A stretch of DNA of 39,845 bases, taken from positions 1 through 39,845 of the forward strand of contig JAFWFV010000055.1 of NCBI GenBank assembly GCA_017515465.1, given 5' to 3'. The notes beneath the pieces are model-generated. The model saw only the letters and a list, made by a program, of their open reading frames with translations, made no database searches and had not been told where the DNA came from. Of this stretch, positions 32,327-39,845 are shown piece by piece. This DNA comes from Clostridiales bacterium (GTDB taxonomy: Bacteria; Bacillota; Clostridia; Saccharofermentanales; Saccharofermentanaceae). Made by a program: the position numbers and the translations under genes. Position 1 is the stretch's first letter. Every line of letters starts with the position of its first letter.

Positions 32327-32968
32327 TTAATGTATCACCTTGAGGAACGACCTTCTGTGTATGGGACTCATTCCCTGCTCCCTGATGGCAGCATAGTGAT
32401 CCTTTGTTCCGTATCCCTTGTGCTTGGCAAAGCCGTATCCGGGATACTCTGAATCATATTCCACCATCATGTGATCCCTGGTGACCTTGGCCAGGATGGA
32501 TGCGGCAGCTATAGAGTTGGACTTGGCATCGCCCTTGATGATGGGGACTACTTCCTGGGATACTCCCTCCAGCTTGACTGCATCGATCAAAAGCAGATCG
32601 GGCGTGACCTTTTGGGAGATCTCCTCCACGCACTGACTCATTGCTTTCTTGGTGGCTTCCAGGATATTGATCTCGTCTATGGTCTCTGCATCAATTGCAA
32701 CGACGGCATATGCCAGAGCCTTATCCTTTATCTCGGGAAAGAGCGCCTCTCTCTTCTTTTCAGACAGCTTCTTGCTGTCGTCGAGACCATATATGGGTCT
32801 TTCCGGATCAAGTATGCAGCATGCCGCAACAACAGGGCCTGCCAGAGGACCTCTGCCTGCTTCATCGATGCCTGCTATTGCCCTATATCCCTTTGCCGCG
32901 TATTCGTTCTCATAGGAGGACAGTTCCAGATATTTTGCTTCCAGCATCTCCTGCGTGATCTTAGCCAT
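32327..32968 (-). CDS. rnhB: Ribonuclease HII
   Basis: 213 residues. AGIDEAGRGPLAGPVVAA (32-49) carries the catalytic D35-E36 and the GRG ribonucleotide-recognition motif. LLIDAVKLEG supplies the third acidic residue, and KSNSIAAASILAKVTRDHMM and YGFAKHKGYGTKDH are typical. It removes ribonucleotides from DNA and degrades RNA in RNA/DNA hybrids. The start (AAGGAGG upstream) overlaps the rbgA end by 8 bp, so the two are coupled, as in other Firmicutes. Confidence 0.96.
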   Translation of the reverse strand: MAKITQEMLEAKYLELSSYENEYAAKGYRAIAGIDEAGRGPLAGPVVAACCILDPERPIYGLDDSKKLSEKKREALFPEIKDKALAYAVVAIDAETIDEINILEATKKAMSQCVEEISQKVTPDLLLIDAVKLEGVSQEVVPIIKGDAKSNSIAAASILAKVTRDHMMVEYDSEYPGYGFAKHKGYGTKDHYAAIREQGMSPIHRRSFLKVIH

Positions 32969-33842
32969 CGTTATCCTCCTTCAGCACGGGTACTTCCAAT
33001 GTGATCCTGCCTATCCTGCCGGACTGGAGGTCATCCAGAAGGAGCCTGGAAAAACGGTCTTCGTCGATCCTGCCGCCGCTCATGAGACAGCCTCTCTTTT
33101 TGGCCATCTCCTGAAAGGTCTCATAATCGTCCTGTGCGGGAAGCTCGACCTTATAGCGCTCGCTCATGAAGCCGGGATAAAGACCGTTTAATATCTTCAT
33201 GATCTCATAGGCTGCCTCGAGGACGTCTATGACCTCTTCCTTAACAGCACCTGTTGCCACCAGGCATATGCCGGACCTCTTGCTCTGGATCTTGGGCCAG
33301 AGAACGCCGGGCATGTCCATGAGTTCGAATCTGGAATCGGTCTTGATCCACTTGGGAGCCCTGGTGACGCCGGGCCTGTCACCAGTCACGGCACTCTTTT
33401 TGCCTGCCAGGGCATTGATGAGAGTTGACTTGCCCGTATTTGGAACACCTACAACCATTGCCCTGATGGGACGTCCTGTGCGGCCCTTTGCGGCAGCCTT
33501 GTCGAGAAGATCCTTAAGCTCGGTCTCAGCAGCTTTCTTGAGATTATCTATCCCGCCCTTGCGGTTTGCCTGGATGGGGATCGCCCTGATCCCCTGCTTT
33601 GCGTAATGGCTTATCCACTGATCGGTCTTGCCCGGATCCGCCAGGTCAGCCTTGTTCAGAAGGATGATGTGAGGCTTGCTGCCTATTATCTGGCCTAGTT
33701 CCGGATTCCTGCTGGAAAAGGGTATCCTTGCATCCACCGTCTCAAAGACGATGTCCACCAGCTTGAGGTTCTCAGAAGTCTGGTTGAGAGCCTTGCGCAT
33801 GTGCCCCGGAAACCAGTTAATGTTAGATCCTGAATCAGCCAT
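32961..33842 (-). CDS. rbgA: Ribosome biogenesis GTPase RbgA (YlqF)
   Basis: 293 residues from the ATG at 33842 (GGAGG 6 nt upstream). The in-frame extension of 15 residues lacks conservation and is dropped. It is a circularly permuted GTPase: N-terminal INWFPGHMRKA, then G4 NKAD (63-66), then the P-loop GVPNTGKST (132-140), then G3 DMPG (176-179). RbgA matures the 50S subunit in Firmicutes. It is followed by rnhB with an 8-bp overlap. An extended -10 promoter is present just after the rplS terminator. Confidence 0.95.
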   Translation of the reverse strand: MADSGSNINWFPGHMRKALNQTSENLKLVDIVFETVDARIPFSSRNPELGQIIGSKPHIILLNKADLADPGKTDQWISHYAKQGIRAIPIQANRKGGIDNLKKAAETELKDLLDKAAAKGRTGRPIRAMVVGVPNTGKSTLINALAGKKSAVTGDRPGVTRAPKWIKTDSRFELMDMPGVLWPKIQSKRSGICLVATGAVKEEVIDVLEAAYEIMKILNGLYPGFMSERYKVELPAQDDYETFQEMAKKRGCLMSGGRIDEDRFSRLLLDDLQSGRIGRITLEVPVLKEDNDG

Positions 33843-33875
33843 CTTTATCCTCCGTTGATCTCTTTCCCTTTGCAG

Positions 33876-33884
33876 ATTATAACA
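33876..33884 (-). promoter_or_regulatory. Extended -10 promoter of rbgA-rnhB
   Basis: TGTTATAAT on the minus strand (hexamer 33876-33881), 33 bases before the rbgA ATG and immediately after the T-run of the rplS terminator. No -35 is seen. Confidence 0.55.
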
Positions 33885-33887
33885 CAA

Positions 33888-33914
33888 TAAAAAAACGCCG
33901 TCCGAAGACGGCGT
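33888..33914 (-). terminator. Terminator of rplS
   Basis: ACGCCGTC stem of 8 bp with a UUCG tetraloop on the minus strand, followed by TTTTTTTATT. It starts 15 bp after the rplS stop. Confidence 0.93.
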
Positions 33915-33929
33915 TCCTCTGAGTGCTGA

Positions 33930-34271
33930 TTAAAGCTTCTCCTTGATACGAGCAGCCTTGCCCTGACGTCCGCGCAGGTAATAGAGCTTTGCTCTTCTTA
34001 CACGTCCCTTACGTACGATGTCGATTTTCTCGATCTTGGGTGAATGTACGGGGAGAATACGCTCAACGCCTACACCGTAAGAGATACGGCGGATGGTCAT
34101 TGTCTCTGAAAGTCCTGAGCCCTTCCTGGCGATGACATAGCCCTCGAAAACCTGGATACGCTCACGGTTACCCTCCTTGATCTTCAGGTGAGCCTTTACA
34201 TAGTCACCAACTTCGACCTCGGAGTAGTTGTTTCTGAGATTCTCGTTCTCAACAACTTTTACTAAATCCAT
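33930..34271 (-). CDS. rplS: 50S ribosomal protein L19
   Basis: 113 residues from the ATG at 34271, the usual L19 length. AAGGAGG lies 10 nt upstream, and the longer in-frame extension into trmD is not conserved. [46 protein letters not shown] and [18 protein letters not shown] are typical. It sits at the 30S-50S interface. It has its own promoter and a roughly 70-nt leader, and ends at a strong terminator, so it can be expressed apart from trmD. Confidence 0.97.
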   Translation of the reverse strand: MDLVKVVENENLRNNYSEVEVGDYVKAHLKIKEGNRERIQVFEGYVIARKGSGLSETMTIRRISYGVGVERILPVHSPKIEKIDIVRKGRVRRAKLYYLRGRQGKAARIKEKL

Positions 34272-34341
34272 TTTGTCTCTTCCTCCTTGTCCTGCAGATG
34301 TTCGTGCCTGGAATCGGGGCAGAGGACCATCCTGATAAAAC
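34272..34341 (-). promoter_or_regulatory. Candidate structured leader of rplS (possible L19 leader)
   Basis: About 70 nt from the predicted start to the rplS ATG. A stem GTCC(T)CTGC / GCAGGAC with one bulge encloses CCCGATTCCAGGCACGAACAT. Ribosomal-protein leaders before rplS are known in Firmicutes, but I could not compare sequences. Confidence 0.4.
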
Positions 34342-34347
34342 TGTAAA

Positions 34348-34376
34348 ATTTTAACACAAGCCTTTTTGCATGGCAA
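34348..34376 (-). promoter_or_regulatory. rplS promoter inside the end of trmD
   Basis: Minus strand: -35 TTGCCA (34371-34376), 17-bp spacer, -10 TAAAAT (34348-34353). The -35 lies in the last codons of trmD. Confidence 0.7.
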
Positions 34377-35091
34377 GCATTTTCTCCCAGTCTTCCTCAC
34401 TGATCTTGATATCAGCCAGCATATCGGGCCTCTTCTGCCATGTTTCGACCAGCGAACTGATGCGGTTATACTCGTCTATCGCAGCCTGATTGCCGCTCAT
34501 AAGGACCTCTGGAACAGCCCTGTCATGCCACACGGAAGGCTTTGTATACTGCCTCTGCTCCAGTGTTCCCGACATATGGGATTCATTGGTATAGGCATCT
34601 TCTGACGGCAATACTCCGGGGATCATCCTGGATATGCAGTCGATCATCGTCACTGCCGCTATCTCTCCGCCCGTCAGAACGAAATCTCCTATGGATATCT
34701 CCTCGTCGCAGATCTCGTCTATGACACGGGAATCGATGCCTTCGTAGTGTCCGCAAATGATGAGGAGCGAATCTTTCTGTGACAGCTCCCTGGCCTTGGC
34801 CTGATCGAAGACTGATCCCTTGGGCGATACATAAACGGTATGAGGCTTTTTTCCTCCCCGCTTATCCACCACTGACTTCCAGCAATCGTAGACGGGACCG
34901 CACTGCATCAGCATGCCTGTGCCGCCGCCGTACATGGTATCGTCGACCTTGCCGTAGTCATTTATGGCGTGATCCCTGATATTGACGCACTCGAGGCTGA
35001 TGATCCCCTTTTCCAGCGCCCGGCCGGTTATGCTCGAGCGGAGAAAGGAATCAACCTGTTCCGGAAATAATGTCTCAACGTAAAAATCCAT
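34351..35091 (-). CDS. trmD: tRNA (guanine(37)-N1)-methyltransferase
   Basis: 246 residues from the ATG at 35091, whose A is the last base of the rimM stop (TAATG), so translation is coupled. An in-frame reading extending upstream is spurious. SPOUT-fold motifs: [55 protein letters not shown] and [17 protein letters not shown]. It methylates N1 of G37 next to the anticodon and prevents +1 frameshifting. It follows rimM, the conserved order. Confidence 0.97.
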   Translation of the reverse strand: MDFYVETLFPEQVDSFLRSSITGRALEKGIISLECVNIRDHAINDYGKVDDTMYGGGTGMLMQCGPVYDCWKSVVDKRGGKKPHTVYVSPKGSVFDQAKARELSQKDSLLIICGHYEGIDSRVIDEICDEEISIGDFVLTGGEIAAVTMIDCISRMIPGVLPSEDAYTNESHMSGTLEQRQYTKPSVWHDRAVPEVLMSGNQAAIDEYNRISSLVETWQKRPDMLADIKISEEDWEKMLAMQKGLC

Positions 35092-35615
35092 TATTCGTAG
35101 ATCTCGTATAATCCTTCGGGAAGCCTTACCCTGAAGACTCCTCCCTCGATATCGACGTTGTAGCATATGGCATTGAGATAAGGTATGAGGAGGGCTTTTT
35201 TGCCCTTTCTTTTTATCTCGATGATGTAATTGGCTCCGGTCTCATAGCAGTCGGATATTTTTCCAAGCGGTCCGCGCTCATCGTCGATGACCTCAAGACC
35301 GATGAGGTCCACGATGTAGTACCTGCCTTCGGGCAGCTCTGCGGCATTCTCGCGGGTAACGGAGATATACTGACCGCGGAGGCCTTCAGCTATGGTCCTG
35401 TCGCTGATGTCTTCAAACTTTACCAGGACCATGTCCTTGTCGAGCCTGGCCTTTTCAACTTTCTTTGTCACCGGCTTTTTCAGGTCTTCCTGGGACAGGA
35501 AACAATCCTTGAGCTTAAGAAAACGGTGCGCATCGTCCGTCAGGGGATAGACTTTGACTTCTCCCCTGATGCCGTGCACACCGCAGATCTTGCCGATGAT
35601 TATCAGCTCATCCAT
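35091..35615 (-). CDS. rimM: Ribosome maturation factor RimM
   Basis: 174 residues, two domains. The N-terminal barrel has GKICGVHGIRGEVKVYPLTD. The C-terminal PRC-barrel has GRYYIVDLIGLEVIDDERGPLGKI and a KALLIPYLNAI-like segment. RimM assists assembly of the 30S head around S19. It lies 3 bp after khpA, and its stop overlaps the trmD start by one base. Confidence 0.95.
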   Translation of the reverse strand: MDELIIIGKICGVHGIRGEVKVYPLTDDAHRFLKLKDCFLSQEDLKKPVTKKVEKARLDKDMVLVKFEDISDRTIAEGLRGQYISVTRENAAELPEGRYYIVDLIGLEVIDDERGPLGKISDCYETGANYIIEIKRKGKKALLIPYLNAICYNVDIEGGVFRVRLPEGLYEIYE

Positions 35616-35618
35616 AGA

Positions 35619-35846
35619 TCATCCGACGATATCGACGATTACTCGCTTACCGCTCTTGGCATACTTTGCCTTCATGATAGACCTGATGGCCTGAGCACGC
35701 TTGCCGTTCTTGCCGATGATCTTGCCTGTATCCTCGGGAGCGACTGACAATTCGAAAATAACCGTATTTCCCTTGTTAGTCTCCTTGATGGATACCTCAT
35801 CGGGCTTGGTAACAAGCTCTCTAACAATATAATTCAATAAGTCCAT
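35619..35846 (-). CDS. khpA: KH-domain RNA-binding protein KhpA
   Basis: 75 residues, the single type-II KH domain of the YlqC/KhpA family, with the RNA-binding GxxG loop GKNGKRAQAIRS and the ending RVIVDIVG. In other Firmicutes it pairs with KhpB and binds many RNAs. It sits between rpsP (13 bp) and rimM (3 bp), its invariant position. Confidence 0.95.
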   Translation of the reverse strand: MDLLNYIVRELVTKPDEVSIKETNKGNTVIFELSVAPEDTGKIIGKNGKRAQAIRSIMKAKYAKSGKRVIVDIVG

Positions 35847-35859
35847 CTGTTACCACCTG

Positions 35860-36102
35860 TCAGATAATACCCTGCTTCTTAAGAAGGTCACGAACAGTGT
35901 CTGTAGGCTGAGCACCGTTTCCGATCCACTTCTTAGCAGCTTCTGCATCGATGTTAACCTCAGCAGGATCTGTGAGGGGATTATATGTACCGATCTCCTC
36001 GATGAATCTGCCGTCTCTGGGATATCTGGAATCTGCAACTACTACTCTGTAGAAAGGTGCCTTCTTCTTACCCATTCTTCTCAAACGAATCTTAACTGCC
36101 AT
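35860..36102 (-). CDS. rpsP: 30S ribosomal protein S16
   Basis: 80 residues from the ATG at 36102 (GGAGG 8 nt upstream); a TTG five codons earlier is not used. [36 protein letters not shown] and [14 protein letters not shown] are diagnostic. It is needed for 30S assembly. It follows ffh and precedes khpA. Confidence 0.98.
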   Translation of the reverse strand: MAVKIRLRRMGKKKAPFYRVVVADSRYPRDGRFIEEIGTYNPLTDPAEVNIDAEAAKKWIGNGAQPTDTVRDLLKKQGII

Positions 36103-36168
36103 TTTTCTGTCCTCCAAAAAATAATATTTGTGTTTATTTATCGCGCCTTAAAGGCGGTAATAACTTAG

Positions 36169-37593
36169 TTAACGTCTGCCCTTCTTTTTCTTGGGTTTTT
36201 TCTTGCCGGGCCTGCCCATTCCCATACCCATGCCGAGTCCGCCGCCGAGACCGCCTAAGCCGCCCAGGCCTCTCATTCCTCCCATGCCCTTGGGGAGCTT
36301 GAGCCCGCCCTTGCTCATCTGCTTCATGAGCTTGGCAGAGGTATCGTACTGCTGCATGAGCTTGTTTACGTCATTAACGGAAACGCCTGCGCCTGCTGCG
36401 ATCCTCTTTCTCCTGCTGGCGTCCAGGAGCTTGGGATTCTTTCTCTCCTTCTTTGTCATGGAGGAGATGATCGCCATGTTATGGTCGATGATGGAATCGT
36501 CCAGATCGTCTTCGTTGATCTTGCCGGATGCACCGGGGATCATGCCGACGAGATCCTTAAGGGAACCCATCTTCTTCATCTGTTCAAACTGTGAATACAG
36601 ATCGTTGAGATCGTATTCATTGTTCATCATCCTGCCGAGCTGCTTCTTGGCCTCTTCCTCATCAACGTTTACTGATGCTCTCTCGATGAGGGAGATGACA
36701 TCACCCATTCCCAGTATCCTGTCTGCCATTCTCTGGGGATAGAATGTCTCGATGGCATCCACCTTCTCACCTACGCAGATGTACTTGATGGGCTTGCCTG
36801 TGAGCTTGCGGATGGAAAGTGCAGCACCGCCTCTGGCGTCGCCGTCCATCTTTGTCATGGTGAAGCCGTCCATTCCGATGGCATCCTCAAAGCTCTGTGC
36901 AACGTTTACAGCTTCCTGACCGATCATGGCATCCACAATGAGGAGCTTCTCGGTGGGCTTGACCCTGGCGCTGATCTGCCTGAGCTCGTCCATCAGCTCC
37001 TCATCGACAACGGTACGGCCCGCAGTATCGATGATCAGATAATTGCAGAGAAGATATTTTGCTTTTTCGAGAGCCTCGTCTGCGATCTGTGCCGCATCGG
37101 TGCACTCGGGATGGATGTAGCATTCAACTCCGACGCCGTTTGCCAGGACCTCCAGCTGTCTGGCAGCTGCGGGTCTGTGAACGTCTACTGATGCCACCAT
37201 GGGCTTTTTGCCGTCCTTCTTGAGGAGCTTGGCAAGCTTTACCGCCGTGGTGGTCTTACCTGCACCCTGGAGACCGTAGAGGATGATCACGGTGAATCCG
37301 TCCGGTGATACGGCGAGCTTGACCTCACCTGAACCAAGGAGCTCAACAAGTGATTCCCTGACTATCTTTACGATCTGCTGGCCGGGAGTAAAGGAACCCT
37401 GTACATCAGCGCCCTTGCACTTCTCGGTCATGTCGGCTACGAATTCCTTTACGACACTGTAGTTTACGTCTGCCTCAAGGAGCGCCATCCTGATCTCGCG
37501 CATCATCTCCTTGATATCATCATCCGTTACGCGTGCCTTGCCGCGCATCTTGGATGTTATATTCTGCAGTTTTGTCGACAGACTCTCAAACAT
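36169..37593 (-). CDS. ffh: Signal recognition particle protein Ffh
   Basis: 474 residues. The N domain is followed by the G domain: P-loop GLQGAGKTT (107-115), DVHRPAAARQLE, DTAGR, TKMDGDARGG. The methionine-rich M domain from about 320 has RRKRIAAGAGVSVNDVNKLMQQY for SRP RNA binding. The C-terminus is unusually glycine-rich (repeats of GGLGG then GMGMG) and ends in a lysine-rich run. Ffh with SRP RNA brings membrane proteins to FtsY. No SRP RNA gene is visible here. It lies 4 bp after ylxM. Confidence 0.97.
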   Translation of the reverse strand: MFESLSTKLQNITSKMRGKARVTDDDIKEMMREIRMALLEADVNYSVVKEFVADMTEKCKGADVQGSFTPGQQIVKIVRESLVELLGSGEVKLAVSPDGFTVIILYGLQGAGKTTTAVKLAKLLKKDGKKPMVASVDVHRPAAARQLEVLANGVGVECYIHPECTDAAQIADEALEKAKYLLCNYLIIDTAGRTVVDEELMDELRQISARVKPTEKLLIVDAMIGQEAVNVAQSFEDAIGMDGFTMTKMDGDARGGAALSIRKLTGKPIKYICVGEKVDAIETFYPQRMADRILGMGDVISLIERASVNVDEEEAKKQLGRMMNNEYDLNDLYSQFEQMKKMGSLKDLVGMIPGASGKINEDDLDDSIIDHNMAIISSMTKKERKNPKLLDASRRKRIAAGAGVSVNDVNKLMQQYDTSAKLMKQMSKGGLKLPKGMGGMRGLGGLGGLGGGLGMGMGMGRPGKKKPKKKKGRR

Positions 37594-37597
37594 CAGG

Positions 37598-37918
37598 TCA
37601 TATCTCCGTTTTCAGTGCTTCCAGCAGCGCCTTGGCGCCGTCCGGGTCGTTATCGTCTATCAGCTCTATCGCTTCGTTGATGATCGCCATCTGCGATGTG
37701 AACTTTTCTATCAGTCCGAGCTTTTCCTCATATTCACGAAGCTGGTTCATGCCACGCTTTACTGTATCGTGAACTCCCTGTCTGGAGATGTTCTCAGTGT
37801 CGGCTATCTCTGCCAGCGTGAGATCATCATCGAGATAAAGCTCCAGGGTGCTCCTGGTCTTGTCCGTCAGGAGATTGCCGTAAAAATCAAGAAGCAGACC
37901 GTCTTCAACTGATTTCAT
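37598..37918 (-). CDS. ylxM: YlxM family DNA-binding protein (helix-turn-helix)
   Basis: 106 residues, sigma-70 region-4-like HTH: LTLAEIADTENISRQGVHDTVKRGMNQL is the HTH core, preceded by LLLDFYGNLLTDKTRSTLELYLDDDL. YlxM is encoded before ffh throughout Firmicutes and may modulate SRP pathway expression or function; the role is not firmly known. The ATG follows a G-rich site. The promoter at 37955-37983 is strong. Confidence 0.93.
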   Translation of the reverse strand: MKSVEDGLLLDFYGNLLTDKTRSTLELYLDDDLTLAEIADTENISRQGVHDTVKRGMNQLREYEEKLGLIEKFTSQMAIINEAIELIDDNDPDGAKALLEALKTEI

Positions 37919-37933
37919 GCAATATCCCCCTTC

Positions 37934-37967
37934 AAATAAAAGAACACCTGCAGAATGATACAGGTGT
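37934..37967 (-). terminator. Terminator of the diguanylate cyclase gene, overlapping the ylxM promoter
   Basis: ACACCTG/CAGGTGT stem (37944-37967, loop of 10) followed on the minus strand by TCTTTTATTT. It lies 29 bp after the cyclase stop. The loop contains the -10 box of the ylxM promoter, so this may instead be an operator. Confidence 0.6.
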
Positions 37968-37983
37968 CCGGATAGTTTGTCAA
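37955..37983 (-). promoter_or_regulatory. Promoter of the ylxM-ffh-rpsP-khpA-rimM-trmD operon
   Basis: Minus strand: perfect -35 TTGACA (37978-37983), 17-bp spacer, -10 TATCAT (37955-37960). The -10 sits inside the loop of an inverted repeat. The hexamers match those of the arsR promoter exactly. Confidence 0.85.
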
Positions 37984-37996
37984 GCCTTTTTACTTG

Positions 37997-39121
37997 TCAG
38001 TTCTTATCATGCTTGTTCTTAAGGTGGTAATAGCCTCTCTTTATGCCGTATTCTGCATTGCTGGCATAGAGGACCATATCCACCTTGTCAGTGGGGGCGC
38101 GGTCTGATACAAGCTCATGCCACATGTCCCTTCCGGATTCCTTGGATGCGTACATGGCCATATCTGCCAGATCCACATGATTCTCCAGGGTTAGAACGCC
38201 CTCTGCACCGGGATAGAAGGGATAGGATACAAATCCGATGGAGCATGTAACGTCCCTGCCCTTGAGGCTGCCGGAGGAATGGACCCTGATGTTGTCCCTG
38301 AAAGCCTGATTGATCTTTTCCGCAACAGTCGAGAAATCAAAAGGATATCCCGCACAGTAAACGATAACGAATTCCTCACCGCCGTTACGGACTACAACTC
38401 CGTTATCACCGACTACATCCCTGAGGAGCTTGCCTACGCTCCTGAGGACCACGTCTCCTGTTGCATGGCCGTAATCGTCGTTGATCCACTTGAAGTGATC
38501 GATGTCGATCATGAAGACGGCATAGCAGTCAGCACCGTATTTCTTGACACTGGCGCCGGAGGATACGCCGTTGGAGAGCTTCTGCAGTTCCATGTACGAT
38601 GTCAGTTTATACTGGAAATATTTGCGGTTAAAACATCCCGTCAGCTCATCCATGTATTTCTCAACGGATGCAGCGTCGACGAAATACCTGACCTGATCCT
38701 CCCATGTGATGGAACTGTCAGGATCGCGGAAAGGCTTGCTCATCTTACCTGAAACGAAATAATCTGAAAGCTCGCTCCTCATAAGATTGGAAAGTTCTAC
38801 CTTGATATCCCTGACAGGATCAAAGATTATCCTCTCAAAGAGCTGCACGAACACCGCCGTGATAACGGCAGTAACAAATCCCGTATGCAGGATGAAGAAC
38901 CAGAACAGGCCCTTCTGCATGGGCTGCATGTCGTTGAGGATGAAAGTGACCCTGAATCCCGTGAAAAAGGATACGAACAGGAATCCGACGATATTCATCA
39001 GGATCGTGGAAATGAGAACAATGACGCCAACAAAAAATACGACATCAAGCTTTGATGTCCAAAGCCCAACGTCATACATCTTGCGGAATAACGCCTTTAT
39101 ATTCTCAATTATTTTTTTCAT
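37997..39121 (-). CDS. Membrane-bound diguanylate cyclase (GGEEF)
   Basis: 374 residues. Two membrane helices (about 25-55 and 71-98) are followed by a short signalling linker (FERIIFDPVRDIKVELSNLM) and a GGDEF domain from about 155: MDELTGCFNRKYF, DIDHFKWINDDYGHATGD, and the active-site GGEEF (247-251). The usual RxxD inhibitory site five residues before it is missing (GDNG), so product inhibition through that site is unlikely. It should synthesise c-di-GMP from two GTP. There is no ribosome site; an extended -10 ends six bases before the ATG. It is divergent from the phosphofructokinase gene. Confidence 0.9.
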   Translation of the reverse strand: MKKIIENIKALFRKMYDVGLWTSKLDVVFFVGVIVLISTILMNIVGFLFVSFFTGFRVTFILNDMQPMQKGLFWFFILHTGFVTAVITAVFVQLFERIIFDPVRDIKVELSNLMRSELSDYFVSGKMSKPFRDPDSSITWEDQVRYFVDAASVEKYMDELTGCFNRKYFQYKLTSYMELQKLSNGVSSGASVKKYGADCYAVFMIDIDHFKWINDDYGHATGDVVLRSVGKLLRDVVGDNGVVVRNGGEEFVIVYCAGYPFDFSTVAEKINQAFRDNIRVHSSGSLKGRDVTCSIGFVSYPFYPGAEGVLTLENHVDLADMAMYASKESGRDMWHELVSDRAPTDKVDMVLYASNAEYGIKRGYYHLKNKHDKN

Positions 39122-39127
39122 GAATCC

Positions 39128-39136
39128 ATTATAGCA
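39128..39136 (-). promoter_or_regulatory. Extended -10 promoter of the diguanylate cyclase gene, leaderless geometry
   Basis: TGCTATAAT on the minus strand (hexamer 39128-39133) with exactly six bases (GGATTC) before the ATG, placing +1 at the A of the start codon. No -35 is seen. Confidence 0.55.
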
Positions 39137-39145
39137 CTAAATCAG

Positions 39146-39174
39146 TTTACTTTTGGGAAGAAATAATTTAATAT
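39146..39174 (+). promoter_or_regulatory. Promoter of the phosphofructokinase gene
   Basis: Plus strand: -35 TTTACT (39146-39151), 17-bp spacer, -10 TAATAT (39169-39174), with predicted start near 39181 and ribosome site AAGGAG at 39201-39206. Confidence 0.75.
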
Positions 39175-39213
39175 AGGTGACGTTCATAAAATTACACATA
39201 AAGGAGTACTACT

Positions 39214-39845
39214 ATGAATTTATCACCGCTTCAGACAGCAAGATATGAGTACGCCCCCAAGCTTCCCGGCATGCTCAGGAACGGAATCTCCGAGATCTCC
39301 GTAAAGGAAGGCTCCGCAACTCAGAGCGTTGCAGATCAGGACAAGATCGCTGCCCTCTTCCCCAACACATATGGCAAGTGCGAGATCACTTTCGAAAAGG
39401 GACAGAATACTTCAGCTCCCAAGAAGCAGGTCGTAGGTGTTATCCTCTCCGGCGGACAGGCTCCCGGAGGACACAACGTCATCACAGGTCTCTACGATGC
39501 TTTGAAGGCAACAGACAAGGAGAACGTTCTCTACGGTTTCAAGGGCGGTCCTGACGGACTTCTCAAGAACGACTACGTAGTATTCGACGACGCGTTCATC
39601 GACGCATACAGGAACACAGGCGGATTCGACATCATCGGTTCCGGCAGAACAAAGCTCGAGACAGAAGAACAGTTCAACATCGTTGCAGAGAATGCAAAGA
39701 AGAACGGTCTTACCGCTATCGTTATCATCGGCGGTGATGATTCCAATACAAACGCAGCTACTCTCGCAGAATACATGGCAGCCAAGGGCACAGGCATCCA
39801 GGTAATCGGATGTCCCAAGACCATCGACGGCGACCTCAAGAATGA
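39214..39845 (+). CDS. pfp: Diphosphate-fructose-6-phosphate 1-phosphotransferase (PPi-PFK), partial
   Basis: Only the first 210 residues are in the window; the gene continues past the right edge. The ATG has AAGGAG 7 nt upstream. [16 protein letters not shown] (75-90) is the nucleotide/PPi-binding start, GGDDS (173-177) carries the Asp that favours pyrophosphate over ATP, and [10 protein letters not shown] (201-210) contains the Lys and catalytic Asp of PPi-dependent enzymes. The roughly 70-residue N-terminal extension before the GG motif fits the long plant-like PPi-PFK class. It interconverts fructose-6-P and fructose-1,6-bisphosphate using PPi, which saves ATP in glycolysis. It is the only plus-strand gene in the window. 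Confidence 0.93.
   Translation, partial: MNLSPLQTARYEYAPKLPGMLRNGISEISVKEGSATQSVADQDKIAALFPNTYGKCEITFEKGQNTSAPKKQVVGVILSGGQAPGGHNVITGLYDALKATDKENVLYGFKGGPDGLLKNDYVVFDDAFIDAYRNTGGFDIIGSGRTKLETEEQFNIVAENAKKNGLTAIVIIGGDDSNTNAATLAEYMAAKGTGIQVIGCPKTIDGDLKN

Noticed and set aside
34272..34400. Extended L19 protein starting inside trmD
   Set aside because: The 43 extra residues are not part of L19, and the internal ATG at 34271 has a strong ribosome site.
39573..39839. Minus-strand ORF at the right edge
   Set aside because: It lies opposite the clearly coding phosphofructokinase gene.
1..39845. CRISPR arrays, insertion sequences, prophage genes, tRNA or rRNA genes, att sites
   Set aside because: I looked for repeats with regular spacing, transposase or integrase motifs and tRNA-like sequences on both strands and saw none.

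Overview
The window looks like a chromosomal segment of a low- to mid-GC Firmicute, most likely a member of Clostridia. The evidence is the conserved cluster ylxM-ffh-rpsP-khpA-rimM-trmD-rplS-rbgA-rnhB, the infC-rpmI-rplT operon behind an attenuator-type leader, dnaG-trmK-nif3, strong AGGAGG-type ribosome binding sites, and a PPi-type phosphofructokinase. I cannot name the species. Every gene except the right-edge phosphofructokinase lies on the minus strand, so transcription runs from high to low coordinates.

Layout from left to right. 138-686 is a small membrane protein. 750-9565 is a tightly packed five-gene unit. Read in transcription order it holds a very large hybrid histidine kinase with two extracellular Cache sensors, a REC-GGDEF response regulator, a YdcF/DUF218 membrane protein, a GH32 sucrose hydrolase and a fructokinase. 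9661-10356 is an aquaporin. 10485-12057 holds a Bacteroidetes-like purM directly downstream of rnpB (RNase P RNA). 12084-18056 holds a secreted surface protein, nif3, trmK and dnaG, with no sigA between dnaG and trmK. 18084-20653 is a metal-efflux locus: an ArsR/SmtB repressor with its promoter and operator, a stand-alone HMA metallochaperone, and a Zn/Cd P-type ATPase broken by a one-base frameshift. 20714-22050 is folA-thyA. 22093-23665 is mgtE with a roughly 143-nt leader that contains a short ORF.

23648-24858 encodes a lipoprotein and a two-TM protein. 24907-30784 is a probable regulatory operon: a cytoplasmic ParB-like/BMP fusion, a STAS antagonist, an RsbW-like kinase, an EAL phosphodiesterase and a DUF1015 protein. 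31000-37918 is the ribosome and translation cluster. 37997-39121 is a GGEEF diguanylate cyclase, transcribed divergently from the pyrophosphate-dependent phosphofructokinase gene that runs off the right edge.

Three c-di-GMP proteins (two cyclases, one phosphodiesterase) sit in one 35-kb stretch. One of them is the probable output of the two-Cache hybrid kinase, and that pair is packed together with sucrose-use genes. The points I consider most unusual are: the two-sensor kinase with a vestigial first phosphoacceptor helix; the leader elements before mgtE and infC; probable leaderless starts for dnaG and the diguanylate cyclase; the rnpB-purM arrangement; and the ParB-like/BMP fusion beside a partner-switching pair. 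No mobile elements, CRISPR arrays, rRNA or tRNA genes were seen. Positions 1-137 hold nothing I can support.
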